The notes under the pieces were generated by a model. That model saw nothing but the letters and a program-made list of their open reading frames with translations. It was not told the DNA's origin and did no database searches. Below are positions 24,736 to 35,600 of a stretch of 64,000 nt of DNA, piece by piece (the stretch's first letter is position 1; each line of letters starts with the position of its first letter). The translations under genes were made by a program, and so were the position numbers. Source of the stretch: Macrolepiota albuminosa (taxonomy: Eukaryota > Basidiomycota > Agaricomycetes > Agaricales > Agaricaceae); the NCBI GenBank assembly GCA_027475525.1, contig JAMWFC010000113.1:1206230-1270229 (forward strand), read 5' to 3'.

Positions 24736-25254
24736 TGTAAGGGCGACCTCTAGAGGCTGTGGCTCAGTCACACAGCTGGCAGAGGGAGATCCAAAGTGTA
24801 TTAGAATATATACTGACAATATCAAGGTAGCTACTCACCTGGCAGAGGGAGATCCAAAGAGAACAAGTCTGGGGATCCCCTATGCCAGGTTGGACGCTTC
24901 TGGGGCCTCTGAAGCGTGGGAAACAACTGTACAGTACAACAAAACCTTAAAAACTCGAAAATTGACTAACCAAACAAGTGTGCAAACAAGGGAGGAAAAC
25001 TCCGGACTTTAGAAGTCAGAAAGGCAAACTCCGGCTTATCTAAGCAGCCTGGAGCGGTGCTGAAGGGCCCACACTTGTCTGAGTGATAGCTAAAGAACCA
25101 GAGCACCTCAAAGGTTGAGAATAGTACCAACAGATAGTGTTGAAGAAGTAGTAACAGCAAATGAGAGAATGGTAGAAGAAATAAGGAAGTGAATGAAAGG
25201 AGAGTGAAAAGAAATAAGGAGTGAAAGAAGAAAGGAATGAGGGGTCCCCTGACA
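24736..25254 (-). repeat. 5' LTR of Gypsy-A
   Basis: 519 bp, no difference seen from the 3' LTR. It is followed on the minus strand by GCAGAACAAGTCTCTA, the likely primer-binding region. Confidence 0.9.
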
Positions 25255-27164
25255 GTCTCCGTTCCACCTGATGAACCCATTCCACTCCAATGATCAGACA
25301 GGACTCGTGTACCAACCCACAGATTGTCACCTAATGCACAGGTTGAGACACGGACCGAGAAAGCCATAAGCGAGGCGAGGGAGTCTGCCGATAGGATTAG
25401 GGAGGCCCGAGTGGAGAGACAGAAAGCTATGGAGGAGCTTAAAAACAGCGTACCTGAAGGTGAGAATGACACCGATGTGGGCGATAATCACAATTGGATA
25501 CTGCAGGCGCTAAACGCAATGACGTTGCCCTGAGCGCAGAGGCCCTGAAGACCCTGGAAGAGGCTAGAGTGTCACCGGACTGGTTGAAGTGGGAGGCGTC
25601 TTACTGTGAGGAGCTTAGCTCACTAGAGGAGATGGGAGTATGGGAACTTGTACCATGTGAGAAGATTCCTGCGGGCCAGAAAATATTCAAAGGACGACCA
25701 GTTTTCACCATCAAATGAGATGAGCATGGCAATATCACTAGATTCAAAACTAGACATGTTTTACAGGGTTTTACCATGGTACAGGGTCAGAATTATGAGA
25801 AGACCACCTTACCAACAGCACACGTGGAATCCTGGCGAATCCTACTACATATGGCAGCGACGCTTGGCTGGGACGCTACACAGGTTGACGTTAAGACTGC
25901 ATTCCTGAACAGAGTCTTGCCTGAGGAAGAGCAGATATTAATGCAACAGCCAAGGGGCTTCAAGGTGAGCAGAAAGGAGGAATGGGTCTGTAAACTGTTA
26001 CAACCCCTATATAGCATGAAACAAGCCAGTCAAATATGGAACAAGATCCTGGACAACGCAATGAAGCAATTAGGGTTTGACCGGCTCAGCTGTGAGGCCT
26101 GCTTGTACTTTTGCAAGACAGACAAGGGAGTGGTAATTGCAGGCATCCATGTTGATGACTTTCTCGCTATCGTAAGCACAAAGGCAGCAAATGATCACTT
26201 CAAGGATGAGTTACGTGACATATGGACAATATCAGACCTTGGAACCCTGCACCACATTGTTGGGATTGCAGTGAAATGGGATCGGCCCAACAGAAAGGTA
26301 TTTCTGTCCCAAACCACCCTCATAGATCGAATGATCCTGCAGTACGGGCAGACTGATGCTTTTCCCCTGTCTGTGCCAATGGAACCAGGCTTGAAGCTTC
26401 ACTGTGTCGATAGGTCAAAGTTGAGCTCTGACGAGCTCGAAAGAATAGTGCAGATCCCCTACCGCAGCCTAGTGGGTGGCCTGCTCTGGCTTGCTATCTC
26501 AACTTGGCCGGACATTCAATACGTGGTTCAACAACTCTCACAGTTCTTAGACTGCTTCACGCACACTCACTGGCATGCTGCAGTATGGGTTCTTAGGTAC
26601 CTGAAAGGCACTCGCACCCTGCAACTATGTCTCGGAGAGGCAGAATTTATCAACTTAATAGGCTTCACGGACTCCGACTGGGCTAACTGCCTGGATACAC
26701 GGCAGAGTGTGGGAGGCTATGCTTGGTCGTTAGGCACAGGACTAATCTCATGGGCTACACGGAAACAGAAAACCGTTGCGGCATTGTCCTGCGAAGCGGA
26801 GTATATGGCGGCCTTTGAGGCAGCACAGGAAGGAATATGGTTATGGATGCTCATGGGCATGCTGGGATATCCGTCAACCAGCGCCACTACGATCCTCTGC
26901 GACAACAACTCGGCGATCAATCTATCGGAGGACCCCCTCCTCCATTCACACGTTAAACACGTCCATATTAAGTATCATTTCTTGCGAGAACGCGTGATCT
27001 CCAGAGAACTGAATGTACGATATATACACACGAAGAACAACGTCGCCGACATATTTACCAAGGCGCTCCCGGCACTGCAGTTCACCAGACTCCGTGGTCT
27101 CTTAGGCATTCTGTGAAGATTCCACGCAAGGAGGAGCATCATCACACTTTACGGTGAGGAGGAG

Positions 27165-27445
27165 TGTTGCGATCCGGAGCTTTGGACACCGTAAGCGTGA
27201 CGACCCTCTTTGACCCCTTTCACCATTTCACACATATCACACCACATCTTTGTTACCGCTGGACAAAGGAATGCATAGATATATATATCTTACAGTATGA
27301 CGACACCCTCAGTCATTTACGCTACAGACTGAGGGTGAGTCAGCTCTACCACATATAATGACACGAACGAAATACTTACTGTACCTATAGATCAGACTCT
27401 AACGTAGTCTGTATATTACAGGTGCTGGTAGCTCGGATTCTAACA
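27165..27445 (+). repeat. 3' LTR of Copia-B
   Basis: 281 bp, starting tgttgcgatccgg and ending ggattctaaca. It differs from the 5' LTR by scattered transitions and by lacking the 66-bp duplication. Confidence 0.82.
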
Positions 27446-27450
27446 GATAA

Positions 27451-27597
27451 CGAACTGAGAGTATTGCGCATACTTTTGATGGGTTAATGTATGTATTCTG
27501 GACAAAGCAGTGAGTGGCACAAAGCTGTCGTTTGTCTGGCCTGGGTGGCCCTGATGTTGTGGCTGTGGTACTCTCCACAGATATCACATCCCCAACA
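27451..27597 (-). repeat. 5' LTR of Copia-A, outer part
   Basis: Continues the 5' LTR begun at 15362-15420 and ends ccccaaca on the plus strand. It matches 12622-12768 of the other LTR with a few transitions. Confidence 0.75.
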
Positions 27598-27895
27598 GAG
27601 ACCCTGAGATCTCTGGATATACTGAGACTGACTAGGCTTCCCATCTCAATCACCATTTGATTTCTGCTTTTGCCTTCTTCACTGGATTTGGTGCTGTTTC
27701 TTGGAGTTTCAAGAAGCAGCCAATCATTACTATCTCCAGTATTGAGTCTACATAATGATGGTACACGCACTGAAACCAGAAGCAACCACAACTGTGCATT
27801 TTTTCCCCTCGACCTGCACCAAACTTCATTTTGAGCATAGACGTAGAATCTCCAACTAGAACAACATCTAGTACACCTTCGTCGGACTTTCCTCA

Positions 27896-30175
27896 TCAGT
27901 TCTGTTCGGTTGTTCCTTTCAAGCGCTGTGTCGCTTTCCAAGCCTCACGAACCCAATCCGTCCGAATGCAGAGCCAAGTCCCAACAAAGGAGCTATAGAT
28001 CAGCGAAACAGTCAAGCCAATCCAAAGGCCGTAGAGCTTGTAGTCTAAATGAAATGCCAACCATATACCCAATGGTAGACCTGATACAGAAATGCATTAG
28101 CATGTCAAGTTAGAATTATCATAGTGAGATACCTAAAGCATAATAAGAGCTGTCCGACCCGGTGAGACTAATTTGAAAGATAATCAGACTATTTGCATCT
28201 ATGCCTCACCTGATGTTCAGGAGAGCACCTATTCGCTGAGCAGTGTACCCCAGGTCAATATGGAGAGAATAGCATAGAGCAGGAGGACGCACCTGCATTC
28301 CCCGGGCACGAAGAATACTACCCGTGATTGCGACGTTTCCGTCGAAAACCTGGAAAGATGCAACGATTGGCATGATGGAGGTGACGAGCACAACAACCTC
28401 TAAAGCAGTGTTCAGGCGTACGTGCCACCATCGAACATTAGAGACTCACCGGGATCATTGTTGAACAGATATACCCACGAGGTTCGGAAAATTATGAATA
28501 TGAGACTTGAAAGGTCCTTCAATTCAAGAAACTGCCTCGAGCTCGTGCATGAATGTACCTTGTTGTACTGGACAGTACCAAAGCCATAGCAATAGCGATT
28601 TTTGATGACAGGCCAGCACGTGGGGCGTCTCCTGCTCCAAGTAGATTCCCAATTCTATGAACAGTTACAGCATTCGTGGAGGACCTCAATTTAAAGAGTT
28701 TCAAACCGAACAGCAGTAGCCGCAGAGAGCGCGTAGGGAGCCTGCGACGTTGTTAAACAAGAGGTCAGTATGATCGACTGCGCTGCGAGAGTCACAGGGC
28801 CGAGTCTTTGCTCCAATTGACGAATTTGTTAGCCGAGTTAAAGAACAGATAGAGATACCTACAATGACGCAGCTAAAGCTGCAAGCTCCCATGCCCACCA
28901 TTCAGATGCGTATTGACCTGTCTTACCGTTCAATTAGAAAGTGGAGTACAAAACATCTGTCTTACAAGCTCCTGCGATGCCTAGCCGCAATAATATGCCA
29001 AGGTTGCTAAATGCTCTCAAGGACAACGGGTGCCAGGCTTTGCGAGGAGCATAAAAATACCCATACAATACTGACAGAAATAACACTAGATTCATTGATA
29101 TCGTAGTGGTCAGTGGGGCACCTATGAAGCCTAATTGAGTTGTGGGTGGCCCCCAAACTGATTTATAAGTCATTCAATACGATATGCAGGAGCGGAACAA
29201 CCGTTTTAGTACCTAGAAGGTAATTCAAAAGAGCATTCACGGGTGCAACAAGACATATAATGCGAGCGGGAATTGAGAACAAGCCTTCAAGTAAGGGAAA
29301 CGTTTAGTATGTCCCTCAACGCCTTTTCTGGAAAAATCACCTTGAGAATTGAAATATCGACTAGGTCTTTGAAAAAGACGTATATGTATGAGAAAATCTT
29401 ATGCCTACCGACTGGTCACATTGAGTGTATAAGCTGGATCAAAATTGTATGAATTGAACCGAGAATTCGAAGTTTGATTTCATACACACCCGGAAGTCCA
29501 AGTGAAAGCCAGCGCAGGTAAAGTGCTGCAAGGGTGGAGACTTCGGGATCTTGCTGAAAGAATACAAAGATCCTATACGCGTTGAACCAGACTACAAGAA
29601 TGGGCTAGACGGATGTACACCGGGTGAGCTGTAATCGTCGCTTTCGATCTAGTAAAGTTGCGCACTATCTGCAAGACCGTCATAAGGACAACTGACATGT
29701 CACGATGTTCCATGCAATCCGTCAGATAGACTGAGAGAACGACGTACCCATGCGCTGTGTCCAAAGACCAACAAGCTGAGGTTGCGATGAGGTCCATGCT
29801 GGTGGGAGCATCGTATCAAGGGCGCTGGTAAAGCCGCGGATCACACTAAAAGCGGTGACATTCGCCGTCAACGAGCCCAAACTAAGAGCAGCTAAAGCGG
29901 TCGTATTAAGATGTCCGATCGAAATAACAGGGACCATTATGAGACTGTAATCCAGAAGCCTGGTCCTGGAGAAGGTCCCCGTCAATTTGTCGTTGTGTTT
30001 GAGATGGGATTTGAACGTACGCAAAGACTGGCAGAGCAAATCCAGTCAAAATACAAAACTCTTTCCACCACTCATGATTAGTCAAGGACCAATTTGACAT
30101 AATGGAACCATTGACATGCGCAGTATTAGCAGGAGTCAAGAGTGGCGTTGTATCGGATACGATAGGGTCAGACAT
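27896..30175 (-). CDS. MATE family transporter (MATE-3)
   Basis: Third MATE efflux carrier of the window. I chose the ATG at 30175 (MSDPIVSDTTPLLTPANT) because the following PLL motif matches the N-termini of MATE-1 and MATE-2. Spliced exons give WWKEFCILTGFALPVFA, TRLLDYSLIMVPVISIGHLN, MLPPAWTSSQPQLVGLWTQR, STLAALYLRWLSLGLPG, YTLNVTSRYFNSQG, VWGPPTTQLGFIGAPLTTT, GQYASEWWAWELAALAASL, RIGNLLGAG, SIMPIVASFQVFDGNVAITG and LYGLWIGLTVSLIYSS. It stops at 27896 after LKGTTEQN. It lacks the His-rich tail of MATE-1/2 and is more diverged. No stop was seen inside the exons I read. The retroelement nest separates it from the divergent pair. Confidence 0.82.
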
Positions 30176-31139
30176 TACCGAAAAAGTTACAAGCGCAAAT
30201 GTGGGTAGAAAGGAAGAGAAAGCAGAGATAGATTCATTTATAGCCATTGACATTGCGTAGAAATGAACGTTTCTCGTAAAGGTGCCAAAATCTCAAACAC
30301 TGGACCTAAGGAAGCGGCAAGGAACCCAGATCCGGTAAAAAGTGATCCCAAGAATACAGATTTGTCTCGCATTCTCATCAACTGGACATCGTGGAGATTG
30401 CTCTTCGGATTTAGAGAAGCTAGAGCATCATCGATAAGCCAGACGCTGTCGTATGTACGTTAAATGTACCATGCATGTAAGGCAACTCCCACAGGAGCGG
30501 TCGGGTGACAGTAAATCACAAGTGGGAATAATCTCAAACGATTTTACTGGTATATTCGTGGTGTGCATCTCCTTCCTTAGCCAATGCGCTGATGTACACA
30601 GGAATTTATTTTCATCAGAAATGCTCGACTGTTCTTTCTCGGGTACTCAGATGTGGCGTCCATTTCTTCCTTTGCCATAGATGGCGATACGGAGTGCTGG
30701 AAAGCTGCAAGTTGATCTGGGTCGGGTATTCCCGGCTACGGAGATTGAACGCAAAACTCAATCTCACTACGAACGAAAGCGTTGCACAATTCCTGATCAT
30801 ACCATACCTCAGTTAATCTCAACTGGTTCGTCGCGAGCAATGTTCCAGACCCTGGTGACAAAATTCCCAGGCCTCTCTTCGCGCGGGAAGTTATAATGGG
30901 GTCGTGGACTGTTTACGGCCTATCTTATCGAGCAACGAGTAATCTCTCTTACCTCCATTCATCGCTCTTAATTCAAATTCCACAAGTGGTTATTTTATGC
31001 TGTGTTAAAAACATATCGAACTAGAAACAGCCTAAGGGACTGAGAAAAAGTCGTGGAACTCTCCTCCTCCGATAGATATTAACATGAGTACCATAATGCG
31101 CCTCATCCAAGTCTACACTCGTATCGGGCGCAGAGATGC
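30176..31139. other. Upstream region of MATE-3, no gene recognised
   Basis: Presumably holds the MATE-3 promoter. Short frames here match nothing I recognise. If the tandem-unit model of this region is right, a further GH5 copy would once have lain here, but no GH5 motif is visible. Confidence 0.4.
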
Positions 31140-31842
31140 ATGCCATTGATAAAGCGGTCATCTGGATCCGTCCTTAACACGGGATTATGCACCCGTGGTT
31201 GAAGGAATTTCCATTGCAAATGAAGTTTTCCATTACTAAACAGTGGCATAGGCTGAGGGCATCGTTCGCTGGGGTGGTTGCGCTGATTTCCATTGTCTCT
31301 CGTTCTCTGTATTGCTCAGGTCAGTTTTCCTTGTACGTAGTATTTCTTTTTCTTTTCCAAGGGAACGAGTAGCTCTTTTGTGACTAGTTCTAGCTGTTGT
31401 TAGATGAAAAAAAAGGTCGCTCTGTGGGCGTCGATGAATCACAAACATGAAAAGAAAAGGGTTTTGTCCCGTCTAGAATTGTTTCTTTGCATAAAACATA
31501 GCGGCGTTTGTGCTGCAAGTGTGAACGTTTAGACAAGAAGCTTCCCTGGATTTGAGGCCTGAGGTATCTACTCCGGAGATGAACAATATCGTATAGGGCC
31601 CGCTCACGTCACGTGAAGTGTCGTTTGTCAAAGTGTGGGTGCGTCAAGATCTGATCGGCGATTACGATCACGTCCAGTGGCCTTTGACCTTTTGCAAGCA
31701 GCTTTTTCAGGGACGCAAGTGCCGGGACCTAAGGCCGGAGGCGAGGCACTATCGTACGAGCATTAGTTTTCGCTTGTCAAGAATCTTGTAGCGCTATGGA
31801 ATGGACCGGCAGTTTACCAAAACTACGTAACGGGTCACAGGA
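31140..31842. repeat. Block P, copy 1 (duplicated GH5 upstream region)
   Basis: Closely matches 39640-40224, the region upstream of the GH5 gene, in the same orientation; shared runs include gtcatctggatcc, ggaattt ccattgca and tgaacgtttagacaag. It is followed directly by repeat R, as the promoter copy at 39640 originally was. Confidence 0.75.
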
Positions 31843-32255
31843 TAGTAACGTGGGACAACCATTTTAGGCAAAACGTTACATATATGTAAGGGTATACCGC
31901 CTGATTAGGCAGCGTACGGTCACAACTGGGCTCGCAGTCAAGGACCACGAAATAAGTGCTGGGAAACGAAAACAAAATCTTGAACCTCCCAAAAAAAAGT
32001 ACACGCTAAAATTCCGCTGATCCTTCCACACAGGGTCTGTTGTACAATAACTCAGCGCTCACTCCAGAACCCATTCCTGTCTTTCAAAGCCCGCGAAGAC
32101 GAACAACGGATCTCTTATTCATCACATTTGTCGGAACGGCAAATAAGAAAATTATTGATACACGTAGCGTAGTTGACAATAGAGGTTACCAATGTTGTTT
32201 CCGTGTACAAGGCTCGTTACCTCGGAGACTAGAGTAGGTGCCGGTGTTGAACTAG
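31843..32255 (+). repeat. Dispersed repeat R, copy 1, left part
   Basis: Starts agtaacgtgggacaaccatt. Copies of R are at 45187-45532 plus 46151-46440 and, inverted, at about 52790-53370. Copy 1 is interrupted after actag (32251-32255) by Copia-C and resumes at 37298. I could not classify R; it has no long open frame. Confidence 0.7.
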
Positions 32256-32613
32256 TGTCGAGGAAATTGACTGACAACTTCGGTTACACGGCAATTTGCT
32301 CTAACGTCATATGTTATTGTCATAAATCCGTATGTTTCATTTTGTTCATGTCTTTTTCAAATATTTTTTATATACGACTTACTCATACTATTCAAAAAGC
32401 CCTCGACCCTACTCCACATGTCTTACTTTCATTATTAGTTAAAAACGCGTTGCCACCTGGGGTCAAAATCGTCTTCGATTATTGACTCCCAGGTGAGCCT
32501 CTATCATTTACTTCTCATTTTTACTTGTACTTATAAAATTGTCTTCGATTATTGACTCCCAGATTAAATTGTATTATACTATCAATTATACGATATTGCG
32601 ATATGCTGCGACA
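32256..32613 (+). repeat. 5' LTR of Copia-C
   Basis: Begins TGTCGAGGAAATTG and ends GATATGCTGCGACA. It contains two copies of a 20-nt block tcttcgattattgactccca. Confidence 0.92.
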
Positions 32614-32624
32614 GGTTATGGGCC
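32614..32624 (+). other. Primer-binding site of Copia-C containing the gag start codon
   Basis: GGTTATGGGCC follows the LTR. The ATG at 32618 inside it opens the polyprotein (MGPAAVNDNTSE), so the same bases may serve priming and initiation. Confidence 0.55.
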
Positions 32625-35600
32625 CCGCTGCCGTGAATGATAACACTTCCGAGACCCTACAGTTTCCGAAGTTCAATGGTACGAATTACCACGTATGGGC
32701 TGACAATATGAAGTCTGCCTTACTGGCAAAGGGATTATGGGGAGTAGTCTCTGGACGCGAAACTCGCCCACCTAAACCACCTGCCGAATATTCCGAATTG
32801 CTGGCTCCATCTTGCCCTAAAAGTGACGAGATGCCTGAATCTCCTTATAAGGAGGGAGACGACCTGATGAAGGCCATGCAGACCAAGGAATTTTCAACCT
32901 GGGAGCACGCACAAGAAAAGTACCTACGTTGGGTCACTAGAGATGATTCAGCTATTGGTCTTATTCGAGCTGCGATGGAATATACTCAGCGTGAAGCCAT
33001 TACCGATTATACGAGTTCAAAGAATGTTTGGGACCAGTTGCGAAAGAATTACGTCGACCAGCACAGTGGCATGAATATCCACTATTATTATCAGCAGATG
33101 TACGCAAAGCAATGGGACGGAAAATCACCCTTGACTGATCATCTCGGGTTCTATATGGTCATCCGTCGTCGCTTCATCGATGCTGGACACAAAATCGACG
33201 ATTTTACCATCTTGAACGCTATTCTTCTTTCGTTACCCAAGACTCCGACTTGGGATGTAGTCAAGCAAAACTTACTACTTCGGAGCACTTCTTTGACTCT
33301 TGATATGGTATCAACAGAGTTATTATCTGTTCATGATAGGCTTACACTTGAAGATTCCGCCACGACCAAAACTTTGGCTTTCGTATCGAAAAAGGAACGT
33401 AATTCGAGTGGGAGTAAAAATGACCACAAATTCGTGAAGAAAAGTTCCAAGCCCAAACGCGAGCCGAAACCCGATAACGTTTGCCACAACTGTGGCGAAA
33501 AAGGTCACTGGCATCCAAAGTGCCCAAAACTGATCAAATCCCGACCTGTCGGTAACGCCAACTTGTCAGTTTCGACACACGATAATGATTCGAGAGAAGT
33601 GGGTAAACTGTTGATGGCCTCCGACAAAGGTATGCCATCTGGTTTACTTCTCGATAGTGCGGCATCCAGCCATATGATTGCCGACCGATCATTATTCACG
33701 AGCTATCACCCTGTCGAAAATCAGCACATTTCAGTCGGTGGAATGAACACATTGACCGTAGTTGGCGAAGGTACCATCGCATTCAGGACTTGTTTACCAG
33801 ACGGTGTTATGGATGTTCAATTGCAGAATGTCCTTCACATTCCTGGCTTGGGTGCTAATTTGATCAGTCTCGGTTCATTACAACGAGCTGGAGCCACTAT
33901 TAATGGCTTAGCCTATGGCATGAGCCTGGCCTGGAATGGAAAGGAATTCCTTCACGCTAATCTAATTGGGACGAATGGCACACTCTATCGCATCGCCACA
34001 ATGACCTTAGGGATTGAAGATAATAACGTCGCCTACATTGCGAGTCGACCCACCATGCGATTATGGCATCGACGGCTAGGCCACATCAGTCCACGAACTA
34101 TTAAGGCAATGATAGACCGAGACCTTGTAACAGGAGTTAATCTAAAGTTACCTCGTGAATTCGATCGTCTCTGCAGCGGATGTGCTGAAGGCAAGGCCAT
34201 TAGACCACCTCTTCCTGATCGAAGTCAGACTCAGTACAACAAAAACGAACTGCTCGTCATGGATCTCACCGGACCCATGAATGTACCCACTTGGGATGGA
34301 AAACGTTATGCTTTAGCTGTAGTCGAAGCTAGCAAGCGCTTTCCTGCTGGGACCCTCCTTGAAAATAAAGAAGAAACATATTCGGCAGTTCGTGATAACG
34401 TCGCGCGATACGAACGTGAAGGTGGGAAGCTGGTCAAAATCATTCGGACTGACAACGGTAACGAGTTCGTAAATTCTGTTATGCGAGACTTTTGTAGGCA
34501 AAACGGAATCTTACATCAAACCACGAATCCTTATCGTCCTCAGCAAAATGGAATTGCCGAACGCACGATTGCCATCTTAATGGAAATGGTCAGGAGCATG
34601 CTGCACGCCTCTAAAATGGACTTACGTTACTGGGGTGAAGCGTTTTTATACGCTATTCACATTCGATCCGTTACGCCCACTTCTGCTCTACAAGGAAAGA
34701 TTCCTTATACAGAGTGGTACGGTCGAAAGCCTGACCTGTCCCATATAAGGATTTTTGGTTCCTTAGGATGGGCTCACGTCCCTAAAGAAGTTCGACACGG
34801 AAAATTGGAGTCGCGTGCCGTACGAGTGAGGATGCTGGGTTGGTGGAATGATGAGACCAAGGGATACAAACTTGAGGACTTGGAGAATGGGAAACTCATT
34901 GCGTCCAGAGATGTCGAGTTCTATGAGGATGATACACCTAGTGAGCTTGCACGATTGGATCCGGGACTTACTTCCTCTACCGCAGACGAAATCAATGATT
35001 TCATTGATACTGCCATTTATCCCGAATCCAGCCAACCTCTGAGTGTATCTATTCCAAAACCCACTTCCGAATCTGAGGTGGAAACACAGTTAATAGGGGA
35101 TAATTCACAGATCGACATGTCTGACGACGACTTACCTATCGAGGACTTACAATATCCATCTCCTGTACCAGTTTCACCGCCAGCATCCCGTGCATCGACT
35201 CCCTCTGTACCACCTGCTCCTCGAAAAAAGGCTAAATGGTCGGATTTACCTAAACGCGAACCCTCGACTCGAACAAAACGTTTACCTATTAGGTACCAAC
35301 AAAGTGAAGGTGAGGATGAACCTGCGAATACTATGGCTTTTATAGCTGTCTCGGGTCCTGGCATTGAAGAAGCGTTGAAGTCCCCGCAAGCTGAAGAATG
35401 GCGAAGAGCCATTGAAAACGAGTACGATCAATTGTTACGAAAAAAGGTCTTTGAGGAAGTCGAAGACTTACCCCCTGGTAAGAAGGCCGTGGGAAGCAAG
35501 GTCGTTTTGAAAGAGAAGCTCGATGAAAAAGGGAATCACGCTAAGTTTAAAGCTCGCATCGTCGCTCAAGGTTTTTCTCAGATTCCGGGAATTGATTACA

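Larger units (their letters stand above)
18759..25254 (-). mobile_element. Gypsy-A: intact Ty3/gypsy chromovirus
   Basis: 6,496 bp with two 519-bp LTRs (18759-19277 and 24736-25254) that appear identical when read side by side. The perfect 5-bp target duplication gtctc is at 18754-18758 and 25255-25259. Gag and pol are both open. Pol ends in a chromodomain. The insertion splits the Copia-B pol gene between integrase and reverse transcriptase. It is likely the youngest element of the nest. Confidence 0.92.
16379..27116 (+). pseudogene. Copia-B gag-pol remains, split by Gypsy-A
   Basis: Gag reads from 16379 (VQQVHLLQEALTMKC). A frameshift near 16830 leads into protease (FYLDSGATVHISPDPSDF, about 17218). 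GAG-pre-integrase (WYLRLGHANYQAIMEMARAG) and integrase (HTGHDGEFNG, GWVEHMHQTLMGKARTM) follow up to 18758. After Gypsy-A the frame resumes at 25255. Reverse transcriptase carries HVDDFLAIV where YVDD is usual. RNase H has FTDSDWANCLDTR, CEAEYMA and ILCDNNSAINL, ending at 27116. In-frame TGA codons lie at 17305, 17359, 17755, 25291 and 25716; a further frameshift lies near 25520. Several stops sit where the context suggests Arg (CGA), which fits CpG decay. It cannot make a full polyprotein. Confidence 0.85.
15421..27445 (+). mobile_element. Copia-B: decayed Ty1/copia retrotransposon
   Basis: LTRs at 15421-15767 and 27165-27445 start tgttgcgat and end ggattctaaca. The perfect 5-bp target duplication gataa is at 15416-15420 and 27446-27450. 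A primer-binding site GGTTATGGGACC follows the 5' LTR. A purine tract ggtgaggaggag precedes the 3' LTR. Gag, protease, integrase, reverse transcriptase and RNase H are all recognisable but interrupted by stops and frameshifts. It is split at 18758/25255 by Gypsy-A. Confidence 0.85.
12563..27597 (-). mobile_element. Copia-A: old Ty1/copia retrotransposon interrupted by later insertions
   Basis: The 206-bp left LTR (12563-12768) matches a right LTR split into 15362-15420 plus 27451-27597, also 206 bp in total. Both start tgtta and end ccccaaca on the plus strand. Outer flanks are aagac (12558-12562) and gagac (27598-27602), a 5-bp target duplication with one mismatch. Inside the right LTR, at 15361 reading leftwards on the minus strand, is the primer-binding sequence GGTTATGGGCC, so the element is minus-oriented. 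Its coding part is degraded. It hosts a solo LTR (12811-13524) and, within its 5' LTR, the whole of Copia-B. Confidence 0.8.
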
